Shown: positions 1 to 12,482 of the stretch, piece by piece
How positions within the stretch are numbered: position 1 is the stretch's first letter
How the letters are laid out: each line of letters begins with the position of its first letter
Assembly (NCBI GenBank): GCA_963422465.1
Contig: OY730172.1
Span: 1,488,001-1,552,000, forward strand
From: Lichina pygmaea
Taxonomy: Eukaryota; Ascomycota; Lichinomycetes; Lichinales; Lichinaceae
Direction of reading: 5' to 3'
DNA: 64,000 nucleotides
Made by a program: the position numbers and the translations under genes
The notes under the pieces: model-generated
Told to the model about the DNA's origin: nothing
Databases searched by the model: none
What the model saw: only the letters and a program-made list of their open reading frames with translations

Positions 1-795
1 GTATCTCTATCCAAATCGATCTCTGCACCTCTCTCCACACCTGCTGCTCTGAAAACATACAGTACACCTGCGCTTCCAGCCGGCCAAGGCGACCTACTAA
101 TTACTACAGCAACCACTGCGTAAGGTACCTAGTGATTAGTCGCCAAGTCGGTCTACACACCTACGTATGTACAAGCCAGGCCAAGAAAGACCCGAACAGT
201 CAACACGGACCACAACCTGCTCAGGTATCGCATGATCGTAAATAAAAAGTCGATGGATGTGAAATCATGAGTACGCCCTGGATAAATGTGCGTGGTGGAT
301 GACCGCAGAGTAACGTGGCGCTCGTACTCCGTAGACTGCTTGGCTTTTGGGTCTGACCTACTCCGTACACGCAGTACTCCTTCCCCTTTTCCGTCATGAC
401 ATGCGCGACGGAACTCGGTGCTGCGTGAGTATGTCTCTAGGTGAAGTAATGAGGATGTATGGATGTACGGATGTAAGGATGACTACAGTAGCAGTAGCAG
501 GGAGGGTTCAACAGGTGAGAGATCTACTGGTGCTCTGGATAGACCGGGACAGCATGCCTGATATACTGTGTCTGAGCACGAGGTCGCTAGGGGAGATATC
601 TTCGACTGTAGAGGGAAAGAGGGTCGTCATTCAACAAGCGTTCAGCAAGCATTCATGTCTATCCGAATCCATGTCATCCGACAGAGTGACCCACGACGAA
701 GACGACGAAGACGACGAAAAGGAATCTGCCAAGCGCATGCACAACAGCCCAGTGGTTACGCGGAGATGAGCTGTCATCCGATGGAGCACGATGGG
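1..795. other. No gene recognised (left edge)
   Basis: Open frames here are short, overlapping and of low-complexity or arginine-rich composition, and none resembles a known family. The right-hand part is the 3' flank of the eIF3e gene. GTACTCCGTA-like short motifs occur near 330-365, as in many other gaps of this window. Confidence 0.5.
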
Positions 796-2509
796 TCATC
801 TGCCCGCGACGGCAGCACTGGTCACAGCAAGCGTCAGTAACGCAAGGCATCTGACGGATGATGGGTGACGTACCTAAGAACCTGAGTGCGGAAGAACCCG
901 CCTTTGGTTCGCTCGATGACTTGTTGGTAGACGGATTGAGGAGGGTGATTCATGACGACAGTACCCTTCGATCGCAAGCGTGAGCAAAACTCGTGGATAC
1001 ACAAAGGCGCATGGATCGGAGTACCTCTTTGTAGTCAATCTTGGCATCGACTCGCGTGTCGCGGATGAGGTTGACGATCCACTTCTCGCCTTCGACCTGG
1101 CTGAGCCCTAGGCGCGTCGAGAGGTCCCTTGAACAGACGGGTCAGCGGGGGCGGTACCTCCATGCACCGTCCGGCCGGCGAACGTACTTGATATCGATCC
1201 GTTGATGGATCTTGCAGTACGACTCCGATATCAAGTGGCGCGCCGAGTCGACAAAGGCGTCGGCGGCAGCGACGAGGAAGAAGTCGCTCCTCAGCAGCTC
1301 CCCGGCCTCGAGCAGGCGCTTCTGGGCCTCTTCAAAGTCAAAGTCGATGTACAGCGCCTTGATGAAGTCCGTCACGGGATCGCTATACTCGTAGTTCTCC
1401 TGCTTCACGATGCGGATCAGGTCCTTGAGGTACTTCTGGTACTGGCCCGTGTTGCGGCCTCGGCTCCGGTTCGTGATGACGGCGGCGGCAAGGTACCGTA
1501 GGATCCACGGACTGCTCGTCTGGATCGTGTTGATGTACGATGGCGAGAAGAAGAGTTCGCAGATGACGTCCCGTGCCGGATCGAAGTTGAAGAAGGGAAA
1601 GAGACACCAGTGGATGAGCCAGGTGCGGTGTTGCAGTTGCGCCAACGGAGCGTTGAACAGCTGTCGACAGACCACCCTTCAGCATCGCATCGAGCGTCGG
1701 CCACGGGGACTTAGCCTACTTTCGTGTCGATCGATTCTTTCAAGGCCTGCACCTCCTCCATCGCAGCCTCCCAATTGGTGCTAAGGATCTCGCATGCGAG
1801 CTTTCCCCACCGCGCCGACTGCACCTTGTCGTTGTCCGTTGACTGCACGATATTGAGGTCAGGACAAGGCGGCAGCTCGACAAGACTAGGATCTACGCAC
1901 CAGGACACGAAACTGGTACAGCCGCTCGGCGGCGTTGACGTAGCTGCCACAGCTGTATTGAAACCGTCCAAAGTCGTACAGCACGTTGACCATGTCCATC
2001 GTGACCTAGTCGAGAGACGTAAGCACAGATGCAGATGAGATTGCCAGCACCGTGCATACCCCATGCTGGTCCTTCAAGAACTGCAGGTTGGCAATCTTGT
2101 CGCTGCGCAGATTGTTCACGACGTCCGGGTTCTCCAGGAGCTCTGTTATCTTGGCGCTCTCTTCCATGTACTGTTGCAGCCGCTGCAGGACGTCCTCGCG
2201 CTTCTTGACAAACTCCTCCGGGACGTCATCGGTGTCGTACAGTTCCTGCCAGAGGTTCGCGACGTAGTCCGTCATGTTGGTCTGCTTGAGCAGCTCGTAC
2301 TTGGCGCTCGTGACCTCGTCTGCCCCCTCGTTGTCCTGGCTCGACATGAACTCCAGCAGCGGGAACACCAGATGTCGGTCCAGGTGCGGGATGAGCCTCT
2401 GCAGTAGATCGTGCTGTCGAGCAATCTCCCCTGGCTCGCTGGGCGCTTGTGCTTGATCCTGCGCGCCATCCAGTATGGCCTCGGCCGACGTTGGCTTGTT
2501 GTCTGTCAT
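796..2509 (-). CDS. INT6: Translation initiation factor eIF3 subunit e (Int6)
   Basis: Subunit e of the eIF3 complex, which helps load the 40S ribosome in the cytoplasm. Seven exons are supported by splice borders and family continuity: 2509-2060, 2005-1901, 1842-1720, 1660-1188, 1127-1025, 965-874 and 817-796, giving 455 residues (the family is usually about 445). The start is the ATG at 2509 ([13 protein letters not shown]). The eIF3e N-terminal domain includes [17 protein letters not shown]; the middle has [16 protein letters not shown] and [12 protein letters not shown]; the PCI/winged-helix end has [16 protein letters not shown] and then [14 protein letters not shown]. The last exon encodes only a few residues before TGA, which is a reasonable but less certain junction. 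It is divergent from mL49 with only 139 bp between start codons. Confidence 0.93.
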
Positions 2510-2648
2510 GGCTGAAATTTTTATGTGGGTGACGTTAGTCGAGATGCGAAGTCGACCCGCCGAGGACTTTATGCGCGAAACCTTGTCCTCCACCAGAACA
2601 CACTACAAACCAACCTTGGATTTTCCGCCCGATTGGACTTCAACCTCG
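2510..2648. promoter_or_regulatory. 139-bp divergent promoter, eIF3e / mL49
   Basis: Only 139 bp separate the eIF3e start codon (minus strand) from the proposed mL49 start codon (plus strand). Both 5' leaders and both core promoters must fit here. No TATA box is obvious. The role is inferred from geometry alone. Confidence 0.5.
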
Positions 2649-3125
2649 ATGATGACTTGCGCGATCAGGCCTTGGAGCTTGAGAACATGTATGCATCGTC
2701 AGATCTAGCCACCTACAGAACTTTCCAACGCGCTTACGCAGGCAACTAGTACCCAGATTCCTTCTGCCAAACTCCAGCGCATTTGCGCATCACGTCAGGG
2801 TCCAACCTGCAGCGTTTTGTCAACGGTTCTCCATCGCAGCCCGCCGATGGCAGCAGTGTTCGTCCTCGAATTGTTTTTATTGTCATGACCTCTAGCTGAC
2901 ATACAGCTGACAATATCTACATAGCACCTATAGAAGTATCAACCCCGTCGAGCTCCTTCAACCCTCTAGATACACGACCGCATTCAGGCGTCGCGGCAGC
3001 AATCCTTTCCCATGCGTCAGAAGAAGTAGCTTTCACAGAAACCGACTCCCTACCAGCAGTCGCCGACCTGCCATCCTCCGATTCTCAATCAGCACAATCA
3101 CCATCTCCCAAGTTGCCAACAACGG

Positions 3126-3159
<34 letters not shown>

Positions 3160-3442
3160 ACCTGAAAATTCTCTCGATCGAGTAATCCAGGAGCCATACT
3201 TCGTGCAACGAACCAAGTCGAACGAGCTACCCGTGTACAACCTGACCAAGGGCGGCGGCAATCTTCTGATGACGCGCGTCACTAAGGTGAAAGGAGACGT
3301 CCAGGTGCTCCGACGGCAGCTCATCGACGAGCTCTGCTTGGTCGAGAAAGACGTGACCATCACCGGTCTCGGCAGACATGTCCAGATGAAGGGACGGTAT
3401 AAAGCGCAGATCATCGACTTTTTGGAGAAGAGACGCTTCTAG
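2649..3442 (+). CDS. IMG2: Mitochondrial large ribosomal subunit protein mL49 (Img2 family)
   Basis: Component of the mitochondrial 54S/39S ribosomal subunit. The conserved domain lies at the C-terminus: YFVQRTKSNELPVYNLTKGG, then LLMTRVTKVKGD and a final FLEKRRF. The frame is open upstream but has no ATG before a stop at 2897. The best model joins a short first exon 2649-2688 (MMTCAIRPWSLRT, suitable as a mitochondrial presequence) through intron 2689-2906 (GTATGC...CTGACATACAG) to exon 2907-3442, giving about 191 residues. A CAG run encodes about 11 glutamines just before the domain. The domain identity is firm; the first exon is inference from splice signals and phase. Confidence 0.8.
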
Positions 3443-3460
3443 GCCGAGGTGGGATCATCT

Positions 3461-3479
3461 GGGGGGGGGGGGGGGGGGG
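3461..3479. repeat. Poly-G tract, 19 G
   Basis: A run of 19 G on the plus strand starts 18 bases after the mL49 stop codon, within its likely 3' UTR. It is one of eight such tracts of 16 or more in the window. Confidence 0.9.
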
Positions 3480-4290
3480 CTTGAACTCTGGGGGCTGGCT
3501 CTGGGGGGAGGGGTACTTCTGGCTTGGAGAGGAGGAGGCAGGGAGATGGGAGAGGAGTTTATACAAGCTTGAAGCTGAGCTGTGTAGACGTTTTCCTGTG
3601 CCATGAGCCTGCATCTTTCACCACAGACGTTGATCCTGAAGCTTCAAACCATTCTCTGTGGCAACACCACGCATCACACCCCTTCATCCCTTCATCTCTT
3701 CACCCCTTCATCTCTTTATGCCTTCACGCCCTCACCTCTTGAACATGCCATGCCAAGCCGTGTACATTAAACCATGTGATCACGATAATAATCAGGTGCC
3801 TCTTACACCCCCTGCATACCCGCCTCACACATACGCACGACCATGAGCAGGTATATGCAAGTATACGTATACGCAGGTACAGTATATATGTCAAGATGAG
3901 CGACGAGCGAACAAGTGGCATGCTCTAACTGATCGTCCTAAGCTGATCTTCCTAGCTGATTGTCGTAGCTGATCGCCCTTCGACCACAACAGCCCTATAT
4001 CAAACCCCAAACCCTATATTGTACTCTGTAAGTTACAGCTGGAAATAAGTTTGATGTTCCGTACACCTACGACTGCGTCTGACACTCCGTACACCTAGAA
4101 ATGCGTCTGGCATATGTGATGGAGAAGAGTAAAGAGCAACAATGAAGTAAGATGACACTTTCCGACCAAGCTGCTGAACGCCGCCTGGCGCCTCCCCGCT
4201 GGTGTTCCCCTGTTAGCGCCGCCCCGCTGGCGCCCTCCATTGGATTGAGTATATGGTGCCTTTGTACCCCCACAAACACAAAACGCGCAA

Positions 4291-4332
<42 letters not shown>

Positions 4333-4354
4333 TAAGATGTCGGGGAACAAGCCA
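3480..4354. other. Convergent gap mL49 / SWI1 with simple repeats
   Basis: No gene is recognised. The segment holds CTTCATCTCTTCACCC-type short repeats near 3680-3720, several AGCTGATC-type repeats near 3940-3975, and an AG dinucleotide run at about 4301-4327 just beyond the SWI1 3' end. Confidence 0.5.
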
Positions 4355-7300
4355 TCACGAGTCCAGTGCAGCATAGGTGCACAACTCCTTGATCATGGTA
4401 GGGTCGACGCTATGGTTCAAGAGGGCTCCCAGCAGAGTTTCCTTCTTGAGGTGGCTTGCCAAGGGAGGATCGACGACGCGTGTCGGTACTGCCGTCCCTG
4501 CCCCTGCCCCTGCCCCTGTCCACGTCCTCGCAGCACCAGATCCAGTAGACGATGACGATGACGACGAGGATCGAGCAGGAATATGGGAAGAAGGAGGAGG
4601 AGGAGGAGGATGATGAGGGGCAGGAAGAGCAAAAGGAAGAGACGGAGAAACAGACAACGGAGAAGCAGAAGACGAAGAAGATGGATCACTGGGCGATCGG
4701 GCCTTCTCGGCGAGGCGACGCAGGACGCTGATGCCGCGATGCGTGATCCAGGCGTAGGGCGGCTGCTCCTGCTCACGCGTCGCTCCTCCGGCCCGACCGG
4801 GCCCGGCCATCTGCCTCGCCGTGTCCTGAGGGATGCGGCTCGTGCTCAGCAGGCAGATGATGCGCAGGAGGTTGACGGCGAAGCCGTCGGCCGAGGACAG
4901 CCAGGAGCGCGCGAGGCCCGTCTCCGGGCCCGGGACGAACTCGGCCAGGACCTCGGCCGCCAGCATCCCTTGCACCATGTACGGCTTGCGCGCCTCGACG
5001 ACGGCGATCCAGTTGAGCCGCATGCTCTCCGGCACGGGCGAGATCGCCAGCGCGAACGTCCGCGTCAGCAGCTCGTACGCCGGCGTCGATGATGCGTCGG
5101 CGTGGAAGATGGCTCGGTACAGCGCGCGGTTGGGCTCGTCCCGCACCAGCAGCTTCGCGAGGGTGTCGACGGCCGGCGGCAGATATCGGTGCTGCGTGGG
5201 TTGGTAGGGGGCGAACATGAGCGGGTTGCCGTTGCCGTTGGAGGTGGCGCTGGTGGAGTTGATCGTCATCGTCGTCGTGCTGGTGGGCGGAGGACACGGC
5301 GCAAAGGACACCAGGAAATGCAGGAATGACAAGGCTTCTTCCCTGCCGGGCAGTTCGATGGACTGCGCCGTGTTGGACAGGAAGATGACGATGTCCTTCA
5401 TAAAGTCCAGGGTGTTGGCGTGTGTCCGCAGCAGCATGTTGCGCGTGCCCAGGTACCGGATGACGGTCGAGATGGAGCGGATGATGTTCGAGTCCGCCAG
5501 GAGCTCCTGGTTGCTCTCGACGAAGGAGAGGTTCCGCAGGATGGTCGTGATGCAGAGGAGACGCTCGACGGCGCGGTCGAGTTCGTAGTCGATCCCTCCG
5601 AACGTGGGCACCGGCTGCAAGGAGTCAAGCTCGACGCGCGCGGCTCGGATGACGTCCTCGTATGCGCTGATCAGCATGACGTCCGAGACTTCCGGGGCGT
5701 GCTCGGCCAAGGTCTCCACCTGCTCCTCGGCGCAGTCGGTCAACGTCTCGAGGAGGTCGTCGCAGCTGGCCAGGAGCAACTGCAGGCGCGGCTCGACAGA
5801 GACGACCGACAGCACGTCCAGCGCCAGACGCACCTCCCCGTGGATGCCCGACTGCAGGCTCATCGTGAGCGCGTGGATATCGATGACGCCCAACTCGGCA
5901 AAGAGAGGCACGTCGGGCCGATGATAGTCGAGCTCGGCTCCAAGGTGTCCCATCGCGCCCAGGTTGATGCCGCCATACGTCTCCAGCACGCGCTGTCGTG
6001 GGCTGTACTTTGTCGTCGACATGGGCGACGGCATCGCGTGGCTCGCGCGCGGTTGCTCTCCTTGGTAGGCCGGCGTAGGCTCCCTCAGCCCCGAACTCGC
6101 CTCCCTGGTCCGAGGCACCGGAGATGCACTTGGGAAAGAGGGTGTTTGAGGAAGTGACGGCATCGGGTGAGGAGGTTGAACGGCCATCGAGTAATTCTGC
6201 TGCCCGAGCATCGGGTGTTGTCTGCCTTGCAGCTGAGCCGGTTCCGGGCTGACATGACCGTTCATGGGGGGCATGGATCCGTCACGATGGGCGGCTCCGA
6301 TCTGAGGGGCCGCCATCATTGGCGAGGTCGAGTGCTGTGCCACCAGCAGCTGTGGATGTGGCATGAAGGGCTGGGAAACAGTGGTTGGGGGTTGCATCTG
6401 GGGATCAGGTTGGTTCCCCGATGGCATTTGCGTCGAAGGTACCAAGTTCGCCTCGACCATCTGCACAGCCTGCTGCTGATGCAGCTGTTGTTGTTGTAGC
6501 TGTTGTTGTTGCTGGTGCTGGTACTGCTGTTGCTGTTGCTGTTGCTGAAGCTGGTGCTGCTGGTGCTGGTGCTGGTGCTGTAATTGTTCTTGCTGTTGCT
6601 GTTCCTGTTGCTGCCGTTGCTGTTGCTGTTGCTGCTGTTGCTGCTGCGCGTTGCTCCAGGCTCTTTGCCTCTGCTGTGTCTGTATCCAGGCCTCTTCATA
6701 CAGCGCCAAATTCCTGTCGTAATGCTCCTTGAGCTCACTCGAGGCAAGCGGATACTTCAGGAGTGGGAAGTGCATGGCCGCAGCCACGCCCGGCCACCCG
6801 CCGATGGCGGTCACCTTGTTCGAGCCTCCCATCTTCATGACGGTACCCCAGAGGTGCATCAGGTTGATGGCGCGATCGCCGACCATAGGCGATAGATTGA
6901 GCGACTGGCCTCGCTGGCCCATAAAGTGCGCCAGATGCTTCACGAACTGCTCCGGCTGGGTCATGCCGACGCCCTGGTGTCTCGCACCAGCGGCGGCAGT
7001 GGCGGCGGCCGTTCGACGAGGGTCTGGCTGTCTGTACTGATCTGGCGCGATCTGGGGTGTGCCGGCCTGCATTCGTCCCTGGGCGATCATGTTCTGCTGG
7101 ACCTGCTGCCGGAGACGCGCTTGGTGGACCCATTGGGCATTGGGGAGTTGTTGAGACATCCCCTGCGGAGAGTGGACCTGCGGCGCTTGAAAGCCAGCCT
7201 GAGGAAGGCGAGCTGCCATGCCGGGTGACTGCGTAAAAGGGGCGCCGTAAGCGGCGGTGGCGGCATATTGCTGACCCTGTGGAAAGGGCACCGGTGCTTG

Positions 7301-7369
7301 GTTCATGTGGGAAGGAGCGGCCATCCGACTGGCACCAGCACCGCCCTGGTCCGGAAAGGGAGCGGACAT
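4355..7369 (-). CDS. SWI1: SWI/SNF chromatin-remodelling subunit Swi1 (ARID domain)
   Basis: A DNA-binding subunit of the SWI/SNF nucleosome-remodelling complex in the nucleus. One uninterrupted frame gives about 1,004 residues from the ATG at 7369 (MSAPFPDQGG); an in-frame ATG at 7423 is possible but its extra residues look like leader sequence. The N-terminal part is Gln/Pro/Ala-rich. The ARID/BRIGHT domain covers roughly residues 137-230 (QFVKHLAHFMGQRGQSLNLS, then MKMGGSNKVTAIGGWPGVA). A long Gln/His-rich tract (about 245-320) follows. The C-terminal half (about 480-1000) is alpha-helical and resembles the armadillo-like C-terminal region of Swi1/ARID1 proteins (RLLCITTILRNLSFVESNQE). It is divergent from RPT3. 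Confidence 0.92.
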   Translation of the reverse strand: MSAPFPDQGGAGASRMAAPSHMNQAPVPFPQGQQYAATAAYGAPFTQSPGMAARLPQAGFQAPQVHSPQGMSQQLPNAQWVHQARLRQQVQQNMIAQGRMQAGTPQIAPDQYRQPDPRRTAAATAAAGARHQGVGMTQPEQFVKHLAHFMGQRGQSLNLSPMVGDRAINLMHLWGTVMKMGGSNKVTAIGGWPGVAAAMHFPLLKYPLASSELKEHYDRNLALYEEAWIQTQQRQRAWSNAQQQQQQQQQQRQQQEQQQQEQLQHQHQHQQHQLQQQQQQQQYQHQQQQQLQQQQLHQQQAVQMVEANLVPSTQMPSGNQPDPQMQPPTTVSQPFMPHPQLLVAQHSTSPMMAAPQIGAAHRDGSMPPMNGHVSPEPAQLQGRQHPMLGQQNYSMAVQPPHPMPSLPQTPSFPSASPVPRTREASSGLREPTPAYQGEQPRASHAMPSPMSTTKYSPRQRVLETYGGINLGAMGHLGAELDYHRPDVPLFAELGVIDIHALTMSLQSGIHGEVRLALDVLSVVSVEPRLQLLLASCDDLLETLTDCAEEQVETLAEHAPEVSDVMLISAYEDVIRAARVELDSLQPVPTFGGIDYELDRAVERLLCITTILRNLSFVESNQELLADSNIIRSISTVIRYLGTRNMLLRTHANTLDFMKDIVIFLSNTAQSIELPGREEALSFLHFLVSFAPCPPPTSTTTMTINSTSATSNGNGNPLMFAPYQPTQHRYLPPAVDTLAKLLVRDEPNRALYRAIFHADASSTPAYELLTRTFALAISPVPESMRLNWIAVVEARKPYMVQGMLAAEVLAEFVPGPETGLARSWLSSADGFAVNLLRIICLLSTSRIPQDTARQMAGPGRAGGATREQEQPPYAWITHRGISVLRRLAEKARSPSDPSSSSSASPLSVSPSLPFALPAPHHPPPPPPSSHIPARSSSSSSSSTGSGAARTWTGAGAGAGTAVPTRVVDPPLASHLKKETLLGALLNHSVDPTMIKELCTYAALDS

Positions 7370-7776
7370 ATCGAAGCCCGCCAGAACGTAGAATGAAATG
7401 GATCCGGCTACAAGGTCATGCACTGTGGGCCGTTAGCCTTGTCATCGGGAAGTCTGCCTGTAGGAAAGGTCACCTGTGCGTTGCTGTTCGCCGTCTTGAA
7501 ATCTCCACGCCGTGATTCCCTCGAAGGCTCCAACGCACGTCGGCGATTCGGATCAAGCGTTTCTCCGACGATTACGTAAGCATATCGGAGGACGAAGTAT
7601 CTAGGTACACTACCGGTACGTACCGTCTTCGGTCACGCTACGGGAGCAGGCGCGCGGAAACTTTCACTGCAGTCTGACCTCGCGGCTTCAGTCGAACGCA
7701 TCTGTTGCCTCTTCGACCACGTCAGGATCCAAACACTCCTCACGGATCCATCGCTTTCCTTCGACCCATCACCGTC
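7370..7776. promoter_or_regulatory. Divergent promoter region SWI1 / RPT3
   Basis: 407 bp between the two start codons, with no credible gene inside. It contains CTAGGTACACTACCGGTACGTACCG (partly palindromic GTAC units) near 7600-7625. I see no proteasome-box element of the yeast Rpn4 type (GGTGGCAAA). Confidence 0.4.
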
Positions 7777-9360
7777 ATGGGCGACGTCATGGTCGAGAAC
7801 CCGCCGAGGGAGCTACCGACAAGTAGCAGGCTTCTTCCCTCATCCCTTCCGAACTTCGAGATGCTGGAAGGCATGAGTTCCGACAGCGGCGACGAGTACA
7901 CCACTCTGAAGAAGCTTCAGAGAGAGCTGGAGTAGGTGTATCATGCCTGCTCTTCCCATTCTCAGGCATCTTCGCTGACACTTTACGCCAGGTACATCAA
8001 TCTGCAAGAAGAGTACATCAAAGATGAGCAGCGGTAAGCGTGAGGCGGACGCGGGAAGGTCGTCGACGCTGCTGATTCACCTTTGCAGAAGTCTCAAGAG
8101 GGAGCTCGTCCGAGCGCAAGAGGAAATCAAGCGCATACAGAGCGTGCCGTTGGTGATCGGACAGTTTATGGAGGCAATCGACCAGAAGTAGGCCGTCATC
8201 GGCAACGGCTCTGGTCCCGAAGCTAAATCGAGCTACGCAGCACCGGGATCGTACAGTCGTCGACCGGCTCGAACTACGTCGTACGGATACTGTCGACTCT
8301 AGATCGGGAGAAGCTGAAGCCGTCTTCGTCCGTCGCGCTCCACCGACATTCAAATGCTCTCGTCGACATATTACCACCGGAGGCGGACTCGTCCATCGCG
8401 ATGCTGGGCGTGAACGAGAAGCCCGACGTGACCTACGCGGACGTCGGAGGTCTCGACATGCAGAAGCAGGAGATTCGAGAAGCGGTCGAGCTGCCCTTGA
8501 CACATTTTGCCCTGTACAAGCAAATAGGTACCGCTGGCCCTGTCGGAGGACGATGCGATCAGCCGGCGCTCGAGGCTGACCCTCCATCTCTCTCCCTCTC
8601 TCTCTCTCGCTCTCGCAGGCATCGATCCACCCCGCGGCGTTCTGCTGTACGGACCTCCCGGGACGGGAAAGACGATGCTCGTCAAAGCGGTCGCCAACAG
8701 CACAACAGCGAGCTTCATCCGGGTGGTCGGGTCCGAGTTCGTGCAGAAGTACCTCGGCGAAGGTCCGCGCATGGTCCGCGACGTGTTCAGGATGGCGCGC
8801 GAGAACTCGCCGGCGATCATCTTCATCGACGAGATCGACGCCATCGCCACGAAGCGGTTCGACGCCCAGACCGGAGCCGATCGAGAAGTGCAGCGGATCT
8901 TGCTCGAGCTGCTGAACCAGATGGACGGCTTCGACCAATCGAGCAACGTCAAGGTCATCATGGCGACCAACCGGGCCGACACGCTCGACCCGGCCCTGCT
9001 GCGGCCCGGCCGGCTGGACCGGAAGATCGAGTTCCCGTCGTTGCGCGACCGGCGCGAGCGGCGTCTCATCTTCACCACCATCGCGTCGAAGATGTCCCTC
9101 TCGCCCGAGGTCGATCTCGACTCGCTCATCATCCGGAACGACCCGCTCTCGGGCGCCATCATCGCGGCCATCATGCAGGAGGCCGGGCTACGGGCCGTTC
9201 GGAAGAACAGATACAACATCATCCAGTCCGACCTCGAGGATGCATATTCGAGTCAGGTGCGGGGGAGCCAAGAGGCCGACAAGTACGCCGACCTCCTGCG
9301 TACGTCACCAGCATCCTTGCTCCATGCTAACATTCCGACAGATACGACTTTTACCGTTGA
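7777..9360 (+). CDS. RPT3: 26S proteasome AAA-ATPase subunit Rpt3
   Basis: One of six AAA ATPases of the 19S base that unfold substrates and open the 20S gate. Exons: 7777-7931, 7992-8033, 8089-8187, 8241-8527, 8619-9282 and 9342-9360, giving 421 residues (yeast Rpt3 has 428). The N-terminal coiled coil includes [20 protein letters not shown]. Walker A GPPGTGKT is at about 206-213, Walker B IIFIDE at about 261-266, and the second region of homology has [20 protein letters not shown]. The protein ends in YDFYR, so the final FYR fits the HbYX motif that docks Rpt3 into the alpha ring. The last intron was chosen (GTACGC at 9283) because it restores this conserved end. Confidence 0.96.
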
Positions 9361-9872
9361 GACTTTGTCTTGGTTCAGGTTGGCTTGCTTTGGCTTGGCT
9401 GGTGGAGGCGGTGGCAATCTCTCTCTCTCTCTCTGGGCTCTCTCTTCGTCCCTCGTCGGTCTACTACTCTGCAAACAAGCCGAGGACAAAATCAACTGTA
9501 TCATAATGCTACCAGTGAATGGACTCGGCACCCTTCCTCTCATCACCTGCCTTTGCGTCAGAACATGATTCGGGGTAAAGGCGACGGGGAGGGGAACCTG
9601 GATGCAAATTCAAGTAAGCATCCGATACCAGTACGTACTGTACGTACGGAAGTAACGTGCAGAGGCTCTCATGTGCCCCTTCTCAAAAGATCACGGGACT
9701 GTCATGTGACCATGTCTTCCAAACAAAGCAGACCAGAGCCTCATTTCGTCATTGAAAGGCGGATGCCAGCACATCACGTGCTAGGCACCACCTTTTCGGA
9801 GAGGACGCGCAATTATAGCTGCAAGGCACCAACTCGGCCGTACGTACGGAGTACGTAACGTACTCGTACTCG
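9361..9872. other. Gap after RPT3
   Basis: No gene recognised. A short CT run lies at 9418-9432. A CACGTG E-box-like hexamer occurs near 9776. GTAC-rich palindromic text (GCCGTACGTACGGAGTACG) at about 9837-9855 directly precedes the inverted-repeat element. Confidence 0.4.
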
Positions 9873-10063
9873 TAGGCGACTCTTATAATGTTAGCGCGTG
9901 ACTTTTTTCAAGCCACATTTTGAGCTGCAGTAAGCAAAAGTCTTTCACCACATGTGTGCAATAGCCTCTTCATCAAATATTGGATAGTCTCAAGACTTTT
10001 GCTCAATCTAGCTAATCATGCGGCTCGACCAATGTCCCACGCTAATATCATAAGAGTCGCCTA
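9873..10063. mobile_element. MITE-like element with long imperfect terminal inverted repeats and TA borders
   Basis: The left end TAGGCGACTCTTAT and the right end ATAAGAGTCGCCTA are inverted copies. Reading the right arm in reverse, similarity continues with mismatches for about 73 bp (shared blocks TTAGCG, AGCC and AGCAAAAGTCTT). The body between the TA dinucleotides is 187 bp and has no coding capacity. TA borders and short non-coding bodies are typical of Tc1/mariner-superfamily MITEs; family assignment is inference. Confidence 0.72.
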
Positions 10064-10067
10064 CGGA

Positions 10068-10110
10068 TACCCGTGCCATGGGGGGGGTAATACCCCCCGT
10101 GGCACGGGTA
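10068..10110. repeat. 43-bp near-perfect palindrome with TA ends
   Basis: The arms TACCCGTGCCA and TGGCACGGGTA are exact inverted copies, followed inward by a G run and a C run facing each other across TAAT. It begins only four bases after the right end of the preceding inverted-repeat element. It could be a hairpin or two abutted transposon termini. Confidence 0.85.
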
Positions 10111-10444
10111 CTACAGTAATTCGTACGTAACGTACGTACCATATCGTACGAGTACTCGTACCTCGTAAGCATGTCTAATGACTAATCTGGGAACCAGGGC
10201 AACGCGATACCCCCGGGCCACCTCCCAACCTCTCCCAACGGAGCATTACGTAAGCAGCAGCGGCAACGTCAAGCAGCTCGGTCCTCGTCCTCCAGCTCCG
10301 TCCGTCCTTCCTCTTCCCTCCACCGTCTCCATCCAACTCGCGTCTGCTTTCATCTCTCAGCCAGCGCTGTCGACAAGGCGTCTTACCTCCTTCTGCACAG
10401 CCGGATAAGTTTGAACATTTTCCTTTGAAATTCGATCTGTCGCC
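10111..10444 (+). promoter_or_regulatory. PEP4 upstream region
   Basis: Contains GTAC-rich text (TTCGTACGTAACGTACGTACC) near 10120-10140 and pyrimidine-rich leader sequence (TCCTCTTCCCTCCACCGTC) near 10308-10326, as expected around a fungal transcription start. No clear TATA box. Confidence 0.35.
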
Positions 10445-11884
<1,440 letters not shown>

Positions 11885-12388
11885 ATTGGATATCGGTACG
11901 TCGACACAGGACGAGAGGCGTGAGGGGTCTGTCACAGTAGACGAGTGGGGGCAATCTGGTAGTTCTCACGCGTGCGCGCTGGTCGACGTTGCCAGAGAGG
12001 GGTGAACAGCCCACGACTGGGGCAATCCGAAGTAGTTCTCTCAGGCCGCAAGGATAGCAGTGGTTTTGTCGTTTGGTTTGACATCTCCAGAATGATCTGT
12101 GCTGCGTACTCCGTACCATATCTCATGTGCAAGCACCGAGTCCCAGACCACAGCGTCACACCGCATCACAAGTTCACAGGTAACACCCAGTGTCTTACGA
12201 CACTAAATAGTACATCAACAAAAGAGGCGTGTCCGAGCGCTTGCTCGTTCAAGTGCCGAGGAAACACCGGTAGTAAACATGTCATCGGCAGAGTAGTCGT
12301 GGCACGATCAACACTCCTTCTCTGTCGCTCTATCCTTTCAGAAACTCGTGAATGGTTTCGTGGTGGTTGGGCGGAGGATGAGTGAGCC

Positions 12389-12482
<94 letters not shown>

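Noticed and set aside
8018-9222. Long minus-strand frames over RPT3
   Set aside because: Antisense shadows of a GC-rich conserved AAA-ATPase gene; Ser/Arg-rich composition and no domain.
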